From Thermoprotei archaeon (GTDB lineage Archaea; Thermoproteota; Thermoprotei; Thermofilales; Thermofilaceae), in contig QMRZ01000045.1 of the NCBI GenBank assembly GCA_003649495.1, positions 1-10,203 on the forward strand: 10,203 bases of DNA, given 5' to 3'. Shown here piece after piece: positions 1-7,000 of this stretch (its first letter is position 1; each line of letters opens with the position of its first letter). The position numbers were made by a program, and so were the translations under genes. The notes under the pieces are model-generated. The model ran no database searches. It saw nothing but the letters and a program-made list of their open reading frames with translations, and was not told the origin of the DNA.

Positions 1-1
1 C

Positions 2-217
2 TATGACCCGGCTAGGGCGACGATATACGTGAGGTCGAGGGTGGAGCTGAGGAATCCTCTGGTGGTGCTGCACGAGTTCTACCACCACCTGAGGTACGCG
101 CTAGGCGAGCATAGGGGGACTGAGAAGCACGCGGATCGCTACGCGGCTGAGTCAGTGAGGGCTCTGTGGAAGCTCATTAACCAGGGTCGAAGGCTTTTCA
201 ATAGAGATCGAAGCTGA
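2..217 (+). CDS. C-terminal end of a zinc metallopeptidase (HExxH), truncated by the window edge
   Basis: The reading frame is open from base 2 to a TGA at 215-217 and has no convincing start inside the window, so the gene begins upstream; the GTG at 29 is in frame but probably internal. The visible 71 residues contain HEFYHHL, a classic HExxH zinc-binding and catalytic motif, at bases 74-94. About 16 residues later comes EKHADRYA, where the acidic E/D residues inside a helix could give the third zinc ligand, as in the ExxAD-type helix of ImmA/IrrE-like peptidases. The tail is basic and polar, with no membrane segment. By family knowledge such proteins are small soluble zincins, sometimes regulatory proteases. 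That specific role is inference, since the N-terminal part that would separate ImmA-like, M48-like or other zincins is missing. Downstream lies a decayed gene, so no operon partner is evident. Confidence 0.6.
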   Translation, partial: YDPARATIYVRSRVELRNPLVVLHEFYHHLRYALGEHRGTEKHADRYAAESVRALWKLINQGRRLFNRDRS

Positions 218-229
218 TCATTAAATGAT
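217..229. promoter_or_regulatory. Short AT-rich palindrome between the zincin gene and the decayed gene
   Basis: ATCATT-A-AATGAT is a perfect 13-base palindrome starting within the stop codon of the upstream gene. It is the only clearly AT-rich patch ahead of the decayed gene at 260, and the TTAAAT core lies about 35 bases before its GTG. It could be a remnant TATA element or a small operator. Short palindromes also arise by chance, so the call is weak. Confidence 0.2.
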
Positions 230-259
230 GGTATTCTTCGGTAAGAAGACGTTAAAGAA

Positions 260-745
260 GTGGTGAAGAAGATCGATGGAGAGTTTAGTAAGATGGGCGG
301 GCTGAGGAGGGGGGAAGAAGTTCGACAGGACCATCAACAAGCTGCTGGAGAATGCTCAGGCAGTTCCCTGAGGAGGAGTTCAGGGGGCTGCTGGAGGCTG
401 GGGACACGCTCTTCAGCACTACTACCTGGCCCTCACGGCGTACGACGCTGGGAGGTTCGAGGACTGCATCAAGTGGGGCTGTGAGGCCCTCAGAGCGGCT
501 GAGAGGATGCTCGTGTAGAGGGCCTCGCGAGCGAGGAGGCGGCTGAGAGGCTTAGGGGGAGCCCGCGGCATGGTACGTGGTGTACAGGCTGGCTCGTCGC
601 GGCGGTCACCGGCAGGTATGAGGACGCGCTGGAGACTGCGAGGCGCTTCGTAGGGGAGGCTAGGGCGTGCACAGTCCCCGAGGGCCTCATCAGGGCCATG
701 GGGGAGGACGCAGTGCGCAGGGCGGCCATTAGGCTTAGGTTCTGA
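260..745 (+). pseudogene. Decayed gene for an alpha-helical TPR/HEPN-like protein, multiple frameshifts
   Basis: No single frame is open across this stretch, yet protein-like segments follow one another in different frames. They are KKIDGEFSKMGGLRRG from 263, KKFDRTINKLLENAQ (315-359), QFPEEEFRGLLEAGDTLF (361-414), QHYYLALTAYDAGRFEDCIK and its continuation (414-515), EGLASEEAAERLRG (518-559), AAWYVVYR (565-588) and WLVAAVTGRYEDALETARRF and its continuation (590-745, ending in TGA). Joining them needs about six one-base shifts with no net change of frame; the first falls in the G6 run at 309-314. Two segments have the same helix-turn-helix look (DAGRFEDCI and VTGRYEDAL), as in TPR repeats or HEPN-type helical bundles. 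The segments keep normal Leu/Glu/Arg-rich composition, so the damage is recent, or is a cluster of sequence errors. The original function cannot be stated. Confidence 0.6.
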
Positions 746-750
746 GGCTC

Positions 751-969
751 ATGACAGTGCTCGCCTGGGAGGGCATGCTGAGGGGCGACACAGCCTATCT
801 GCTCAAGATCTCCATATACCCAGCCAAGGAGAGTGTTGAGGCAGCTCTCGAGGCAGTTGATACAGAGGCTCTCAGAGAGGCTTACGCCAAGCACGACATA
901 CCGCTAGAGGCGCTGGAGGGGGGTCTCGAGGCCCTAGAGGAGCTAGCCAGGGTCTACGAGCTATGGTAA
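751..969 (+). CDS. Small helical hypothetical protein, possibly the tail of the decayed gene
   Basis: ATG at 751 opens a 72-residue ORF ending in TAA at 967-969. It begins five bases after the TGA that closes the last segment of the decayed gene, with a weak GAGG just ahead that overlaps that stop. The protein is acidic and looks wholly alpha-helical. After a short hydrophobic start (LAWEGML) come Ala/Glu/Leu-rich helices such as ESVEAALEAV and LEGGLEALEELARVYEL, broken by a KHDIPLEAL turn. There are no catalytic motifs, cysteines or membrane segments. I do not recognise a family. Either it is a small translationally coupled partner of the upstream gene, or it is the C-terminal helical hairpin of that same protein, split off by another frameshift. 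The matching helical style of the two favours the second reading slightly. Confidence 0.45.
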   Translation: MTVLAWEGMLRGDTAYLLKISIYPAKESVEAALEAVDTEALREAYAKHDIPLEALEGGLEALEELARVYELW

Positions 970-994
970 TTGAAGCACTGTAGGGCAGCTGTAG

Positions 995-1408
995 CTAGAC
1001 TCCCCTCCTAATCCTCCTCCCCATCTCATCTCTGAAGCACCAGAGGCCCTCGCCTGCATCAACTATCACTATGCCCAGCCTGCCCAGGAGCTTATCATTG
1101 AGGAGTACGTGGCCCACCGCGGGTAGCGTTAACACGTCGCTCACTACTCCCCCCTCCACGCGGTCGCCCCCTAGCACGTACACCTTGACGGAGCAGGGGT
1201 AGCGCACCATTGATGCCACGCGCCCATCTCCAGTCAGCTTTGAAGCTGGCTCGGGCTCCGCCACCTCCCTGAGCGCCAGCTCGCGGGCTACTCGAGCTGG
1301 CACTGCTAGCTCGGGCACGGAGCCTGAGAAGCCGCTATTAGCGATCGCCACGAGCTCCACGCTGCGGCTCCCGTCCACTCTCTCCACTCTCACCCTTACC
1401 CTCAGCAC
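995..1408 (-). CDS. Retropepsin-fold (clan AA aspartic protease-like) protein with NSG instead of DTG
   Basis: The gene has a GTG start at 1408 preceded by GGAGG at 1412-1416, and an in-frame stop (1436-1438) a few codons further up rules out a much longer start. The 137-residue protein is short and beta-rich, as in single-domain archaeal and bacterial retropepsin-like proteins. An N-terminal strand series (LRVRVRVERV) leads to VELVAIANSGFSG at 18-29, the place of the VDTGASG active-site loop. Near the C-terminus, VLLNDKLLGRLGIVIVDAG at 101-119 matches the second-half pattern, normally with hydrophobic-hydrophobic-Gly (vLiGndlL). Both key positions differ from the canonical enzyme: N24 replaces the catalytic Asp, and N104 sits where Gly is usual. 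It may therefore be inactive, or belong to an archaeal subfamily that normally carries N. There is no signal peptide or membrane segment. It is divergent from the mannosidase gene. Confidence 0.6.
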   Translation of the reverse strand: MLRVRVRVERVDGSRSVELVAIANSGFSGSVPELAVPARVARELALREVAEPEPASKLTGDGRVASMVRYPCSVKVYVLGGDRVEGGVVSDVLTLPAVGHVLLNDKLLGRLGIVIVDAGEGLWCFRDEMGRRIRRGV

Positions 1409-1493
1409 GCTCCTCCACCCCCAGGAGGGTGAGCATCACTTCCTCGCCCTCCTCCACCTCTAGGAGGGTGAGTAGCGCCTCCTCCTCGACCAT
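1338..1493 (-). CDS. Possible small acidic ORF overlapping the start of the retropepsin-like gene
   Basis: An ATG at 1493 (minus strand) opens 51 codons to a TAA at 1338-1340. The first 28 residues are strongly acidic and contain a repeat, LTLLEVEEG then LTLLGVEER, 13 residues apart. The remainder (EGKGESGESGREPQRGARGD) looks like out-of-frame translation of the downstream gene, so any real protein may end near 1410 or have lost its stop. There is no ribosome binding site. A CTAAAAT patch at 1518-1524 lies about 28 bases ahead, which would suit a leaderless transcript. Small acidic proteins ahead of such a gene can be partners, but that is inference. It may equally be leader DNA without coding function. 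Confidence 0.22.
   Translation of the reverse strand: MVEEEALLTLLEVEEGEEVMLTLLGVEERAEGKGESGESGREPQRGARGDR
1410..1472. repeat. Two copies of a 24-base repeat, 39-base period, each with hairpin potential
   Basis: Bases 1410-1433 and 1449-1472 share CTCCTCCACC-nnn-AGGAGGGTGAG and differ only in the middle triplet (CCC versus TCT). The 39-base spacing is a multiple of three and duplicates LTLLxVEE in the minus-strand small ORF. Each copy is also an imperfect inverted repeat (CTCCT with AGGAG). The copy nearest the retropepsin-like gene supplies that gene's GGAGG ribosome binding site. Confidence 0.6.
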
Positions 1494-1542
1494 CCCGGGA
1501 TCTACTGTGCCCCGCTGCTAAAATGGTTTCCCGGCCGCGGGT

Positions 1543-1554
1543 GTAAATATTATA
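1543..1554 (+). promoter_or_regulatory. TATA-like element of the beta-mannosidase gene
   Basis: GTAAATATTATA stands out as AT-rich in GC-rich surroundings. If the 5' half occupies the usual archaeal position around -31 to -24, transcription would start near 1574. That places the GGTGAG ribosome binding site (1575-1580) at the very start of the message, about a dozen bases before the TTG start. The patch could also serve the divergent minus-strand genes, but no good spacing to a start was found on that side. Confidence 0.4.
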
Positions 1555-1574
1555 GCCGGGGCTGGGCAGTGGTT

Positions 1575-1580
1575 GGTGAG
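1575..1580 (+). promoter_or_regulatory. Ribosome binding site that fixes the TTG start of the mannosidase
   Basis: GGTGAG matches the archaeal anti-Shine-Dalgarno complement (GGAGGTGATC) and lies five bases before the TTG at 1586. It supports a TTG start, which also agrees with where GH2 proteins begin (Ser-Leu-Asp-Gly-Glu-Trp within the first dozen residues). Confidence 0.5.
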
Positions 1581-1585
1581 GAGCC

Positions 1586-4085
1586 TTGAGGAGGGTTATA
1601 AGCCTGGATGGGGAGTGGAGGCTGCAGTGGTTCGAGTTCGGGTATAGCGAGGGCCAGTTCAAGAGGGATTACGACGATTCCTGGTGGCTGAGGGCTAGGG
1701 TGCCGGGGGAGGTCCACGAGGCGCTGCTTGAGCAGGGGCTTATAGAGGACCCCTTCTACGCCGATAACTGCGAGAAGAGGGAATGGGTTGAGCGTGTCGA
1801 CTGGTGGTACCGCCGCCGCTTCTACGTGCCGGAGGAGCTGAGGGGCAAGAAGGTGGAGCTCGTGTTCGAGGGCCTGGACACGTTCGCCACGGTGTGGGTG
1901 AACGGCGTGAAGGTCGCGGAGTCGGAGGACATGTTCATCCCCCTGCGGGTAGACGTGACCGACAAGCTGGAGTACGGGGCCTGGAACGTCATCGCGGTGA
2001 GGCTGGGGGCCCCCTGGTACGAGACCCTGAGGAGGGCTGGGGGCTTCAGCGAGAGGCCCCTCAACTGGAATGGGAGCTACGCGAGGCTGTACGTGAGGAA
2101 GGCGCAGTACCAGTACGGGTGGGACTGGGCGGTGAAGCTCCTGACAGCGGGGATATGGAGGAGCGTGAGGCTGGAGGCCTACGAGAGGGCCGTGATAAGG
2201 GACACGTTCGTCAGGACGCTGGCAGTGGGCGAGGATTGGGCGGAGATCGAGGTGTGGATCGAGGTCGAGTCAGTGGGCGAGTACGACGCGGAGCTGAGGT
2301 TCACGGCCTCCTGCCTCGACTCGAGGATTGAGCACGCCGCCCGCCTAAAGCTGCACAAGGGGCTGAACGAGCATAGGTTCAGGCTGAGGGTTGGGGGCGC
2401 CAAGCTCTGGTGGCCCCTCGGCTACGGGCCCCAGAACCTCTATGACGCCCGAGTGGAGCTGCGGGTGGGCGGGGAGCTGGAGGATGAGCGGAGCTTCAGG
2501 TTCGGGATCAGGACTGTGGAGCTCGTCACCGAGTCCCGGGAGGCGCCGAACGGCAGGGTGTTCTACTTGAAGGTGAACGGCGTGCCCATCTTCTGTAAGG
2601 GGGCTAACTGGATACCGGCTGACCTCCTGATATCCAGGGTTGACAGGGGGAGGTACGAGGAGCTGCTGAGGCTAGCTGCTGAGGGGAACCACAACATGCT
2701 CAGGGTCTGGGGCGGGGGCCTCGTCGAGTACGACGACTTCTACGACCTATGCGACGAGCTGGGGATAATGCTGTGGCACGACTTCCAGTTCGCGTGTGGC
2801 CACTACCCCGAGGACGAGGAGTTCCTAGAGCTTGTGAGGAGGGAGGTTGAGGCCACCGTGAGGAGGCTCAGGAACCACCCCTCAATAGTCCTCTGGTGTG
2901 GGAATAACGAGGATGAGATGTTCGACTACTACATGGGCTACGGCGTCACTAGGCCCAGGATAGACTTCGAGGTGATACCCGAGGTCGTCAGGAGGCTGGA
3001 CCCCTCGAGGCCCTACTGGCCCTCGAGCCCCTGGGGCGGCGAGCACCCCAACGACCCGAGGGAGGGCGACAGGCACAACTGGGAGGTCTACCACGGGATG
3101 GCGCCGATAGAGAGCTACACGCGCGATGAGGCGAGGTTCCTCAGCGAGTTTGGGATGCAGGCGGCCCCGCACCCCCACACGCTGAGGGAGGTTCCTGCCC
3201 CCCGGCAGGCTCTGGCCCATCAACGAGCTCTGGATCTACCACTACCACGTCCCGGAGAAGGTGGTGCCCTACCTGAGGGACTACGGCGAGCCCAGGGACC
3301 TGCTCAGCTACGTGTTCCTCACACAGCTGGTGCAGGCTGAGGCGCTGAAGACCGCGATAGAGCACTGCAGGCGCAGGAAGTTCCTCTGTGGCGGAGCCCT
3401 CTACTGGAGCTTCAACGCCCCCTGGCCTAACGCGTGCTGGGAGACCGTGGATTACTATGGGAGGCCTAAGATGGGCTACTACTTCGCTAAGAGGGCGTTC
3501 GCCCCAGTCCTCGTATCCCCCCTGAGGAGGGGCGATGAGATTGAGGTGTGGGTCGTGAACGACGAGCTGAGGATGGTGAGGGGCGTCCTCAAGGTGAGCG
3601 TGGTGGATGTCGAGAGGGGCGAGGTGATCGGGGAGCGCGAGGCTAGCATCTCGGTGGAGCCTAACTCGTCCAGCCTGGTGGCCCGCTACAAGCTGAGGGA
3701 CCTGGGGGTCGAGGACCCGGAGGCCGTAGTGCTGTGCTTCAGGCTTGAGCACGATGGCGGCGAGTCGAGGAACGTGCTGCTGCTGGCGAGGCACAGGGAT
3801 GTGAGGTTCTCCACGACCAGCCTGGAGTTAGAGGTGGTGGAGGCCAGGAGGGAGGGCGATGACGCTATCATAGAAGTGGAGGTCGGCAGCGAGCGCTACG
3901 CCAGGCTGGCCTTCATCGATGTGGCCGAGGACTACGTGGCAGTAGCTAGCGACAACTTCTTCGATCTCCTGCCGGGCGAGAGGAGGAGGATCACGCTCAG
4001 GGTCAAGAAGCCGGGCAAGACTGTGACAGTCATAGCCGCAGCCTACAACGCCCCCACGCCCGTCAGGAGGGTGGTTGAGCTGTAG
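1586..4085 (+). CDS. Beta-mannosidase, glycoside hydrolase family 2, interrupted by one frameshift
   Basis: The enzyme would remove terminal beta-linked mannose from manno-oligosaccharides. Translation from TTG 1586 begins ISLDGEWRL, typical of a GH2 jelly-roll domain (about 1-195), followed by an Ig-like domain (about 200-310) and the TIM barrel. RKAQYQYGWDW at 171-181 and TAGIWRSV are beta-mannosidase signatures. WCGNNE gives the acid/base Glu442 and LSEFGMQ the nucleophile Glu521. After Glu535 (codon 3188-3190) this frame leaves the family pattern and stops at 3340. The family pattern resumes one base later as LPPGRLWPINELWIYHYHVP, then GALYWSFNAPWPNACWE, to a TAG at 4083-4085. One surplus base between 3190 and 3203 explains everything; the joined product is about 832 residues, the normal size. 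The C6 run at 3198-3203 is a likely spot. No signal peptide is seen, so it is probably intracellular. It could be decayed, a sequence error, or read by +1 frameshifting. Confidence 0.85.
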
Positions 4086-7000
4086 CTACTGCCTCGCGAG
4101 GGCGGCCGCACCCCGCGAGCCAGACTGCTGGCAGCAGGCCTGCTGCCAGCGCAGTCGCCGTGGCAAACAGCAGGATGGAGGGGGTTGTCAGGGAGGGAGA
4201 TGCGAGGTACTCGCCTGCTACGAGCATCGCGATGCTAGTGATGCAGAGGGCTAGGACCCCCTTTGAGAGTGTTGATCCCCCCCTCCTGCCGAATCTCCTT
4301 GCCAGGGCTAGGATCAGGACCGTTGGAGCGAGCAGGTAGGCAGCCCCTATGACTACGCTTGCGACCGATATCGCGAGCACGGCCCTGAGCTCCGGGTCGT
4401 AGTCGGGGACTCTGCCGTAGAGTGCCATGGCCAGCTTCAAGGCCAGCGAGGCGAGGTAAAGCAGGACCTTCGGCCCCTCGAACACCCCGCTGGGGACTAG
4501 GGCTTCGAATCCCCGCTCAAGGCACTTGCCAGCGAAGCTCTGCTCCAGCACTACCTCTCTGAACTCCGCGAACGCTCCGCTGCTGGCGGCCTGTTCCGCC
4601 GGGCGTATCCACCATGCCTCCACAGCCCCCGCCTCGAGCGGCGCATGAGGGGGCTGCCCCGGCTCTACCCTTGTCATCTGTCCGCCCTCAACGACGACCT
4701 CCTCCGACGCGGCGGCAACGACCACCTCCCCCTGGAGGACCGTGAGGCACGTCACTCCGCTGGAGTCGACCTCCAGCACGAACTCCGAGTTCATGCCCGT
4801 GATCTCGGCCGAGTCAGTGCGCACCTTGAGGCCCTTGACGCCCTCGCCCAGCTTCTCGATGTGTACCCTGCTGTCCCTAGCGACGTATAGAACGCGGCCA
4901 GGGAGGAGCTTCACCAGCCCCCTATCCCAGCTGAGGAGGCTCAGGCCGTAGAGGTCGACTCTGAGCATGTCTCCCCAAGGGCTGGTGGCGTCCCTCAGGA
5001 AAAGGGTGCCGTCGAAGCCCATCCCCCCGGCCCTGAAGCAGTCGCCGGGCTCCAGCACGAGGACGCTGAGCCCACCCCTCCTCAGGGGGGCCACCGCGTG
5101 ATGGCTCGCACTCAGCCTCGAGGGGGGCGTCAGGTTAATCTCTAGATTGTCGTGAAGCACCAGAGCCGCTAGGCTGCCCGCCCCCGAGCTCCTGAGTACA
5201 CCGGCTGGCTCGCGCATGTCTGGCGTGACCAGCACCGGCATGTCGTAGGCGGCGGGCTTTGCGAGCTCCTCGATACGGGGGATCGAGGCTGGATCTAGGA
5301 ATGCCTTCGCCATTATCCACTCGCTCATAGTCCGCGGATATCTCCCGTAAACCCTCCTAAAGGCGGCACAGGTCCTGAGGAAGTCCCTGAGCACTGCCGC
5401 GGGTTTCGCTGACTTGCCGCTGTAGCTGAGGCCGTAGAGAGCGGTCCAGAAGCCCGTTATCCGGCCCTCTATCCAGTCGCCCCGGGCTCCTCCGGGATGG
5501 CGGCCGAGGTACTTCCCAGTGTCGTAGTGCTCGCCCACGTAGCTGGGCAGGAGCCTGGAGTAGGACATGACGAGTATTGGGAAGAAGTTGGCGAATCCCT
5601 CGTCGTAGGCAGTATCTCTGTTCTCGGAGGGGTCCCACTCGCTCACATGGCTCCCCCCGAGCCTGGCGCCGGGGTCGTGAAGCAGCTCCTCCTTCACCCT
5701 GTGCCCGAACTCGTGGATCAGGTCGCTGAGGGAGTTCCCTGTGATCCCCCCAAACGAGTAGAACTCGTCAGCCGCCAGCCTGATGTTAATAATGTTGGGC
5801 GGCTTGAACTCGCCTGGGCAGGGCTCGCTGCCGCACATCCCGCAGTCAACCCCATACCTTATGGCCAGCTTCTCTACGATCCCTCTGGCCCTCGCTGGGC
5901 TCACGCCCGCTGCCTTCAGGAGCCCCTCGATCTCTGCGCGCAGCAGCGCCTCCCAGGTGTTAAGGCTCCTCACGACGAGCACGAGGTCCCTTCCCACCTC
6001 TAGGCCTTCGGGCCCTAAGCGTGGGTAGACGGCTACCAGCCTCCCCCGCTCGTCGGCCACCCACACTGAGTAGGTGCGAGTCACCCTGATCTTGCACTTC
6101 AGGCCGCCTGAGCCCTTCTGGACGTCCAGCACTACGATGGGCCCCCTCCTGCTCCGCGAGGGGTACCTCTTGTAGGTCCCCCACCTATCTCTCCACTCGT
6201 CGCCCTCGGTAGGGAGGGAGTCGAGCTCTATCCTGTAGCCCCCCAGCACCAGCCTCCCACACGAGTCCGTAAGGAAGCTCACCATGCTCGTGTTCCCCTT
6301 CTCGTCGGTGATGCCCGCTAGCTCCCGGCCGCCGGGCTGGCGCACCGTGAAGCTGACCTTCAGCGGCCTCAGGGTCAACCTACCTCCCTCAAGCACTTGC
6401 TCGTAGATGAAGAGGCACGGCCAGTTAGGCGCCTCGACGACTTCGAACGTCCTCTCGTACTCGCCCCTGTTACCCTCGCCGTCCTCTACCACGAGCTTCA
6501 CAGTGTGCGTGCCAGCCTCTAGCTTGGGGCACTTCCACGTTCGCGCGCTCCCGACGCTGGACAGGTATCTGCCGTCCAGGTACCACCTGTACTCGACCGA
6601 TGCCCCCAGCTCGGTGGCTGTGAACGTCACCTCGTCGGCGTCGGTGGGGCTCTCAGGCCACATGGTGAAGTACGCGTCCAACCCACCCTGGGCCGGGGGC
6701 CTGATCTCCACCACGCCGAAGCTCCTGTTAACGTTATCCCACATCAGGGTGGCTAGCCTCCTTAAGAAATCGGCGTCGACTCCACAGTCCGTCGCCGACT
6801 GGGAGACGCTCACCAGTAGCTCATTGGCGGCGAATACGAGTGCGAGTTCCTCCCTGTAGCTCTGGCCGTCCTCCACGGGGTGAGGGGGGGTATGGACCTC
6901 GAGGAACTTCCGGCCCCCAACCTCCACTACCCTCACCTCCTCAAGCCCTGCGTCTCCGGGGATTAGAAGGCGGAGGACGTCGCGCAGGTCCAGCACGTAG

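Noticed and set aside
222..304. C/D box-like guide RNA (ATGATGG then CTGA)
   Set aside because: The C-box match is imperfect, the boxes are about 75 bases apart, and there is no convincing D'/C' pair or terminal stem.
1410..1472. CRISPR-like repeats
   Set aside because: There are only two copies with a 15-base gap, inside a frame-preserving 39-base duplication; no array structure.
1402..1662. Minus-strand frame encoding a Pro/Gly-rich protein across the mannosidase start
   Set aside because: It covers the promoter, ribosome binding site and start of the mannosidase, and its low-complexity glycine and proline stretches come from the out-of-frame repeat.
1804..2331. Plus-strand open frame inside the mannosidase
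   Set aside because: Gly/Arg/Glu-rich out-of-frame translation of GC-rich coding DNA; the overlapping GH2 frame has clear family signatures.
3141..3794. Long minus-strand open frame antisense to the mannosidase
   Set aside because: It mirrors the codon pattern of the plus-strand gene, is rich in Pro/His/Arg/Leu with no recognisable motif, and crosses the frameshift region of a well-supported gene.
4123..4156. Intrinsic terminator for the mannosidase
   Set aside because: The hairpin is strong but no T-run follows on either strand, and archaeal terminators usually depend on T-rich tracts.
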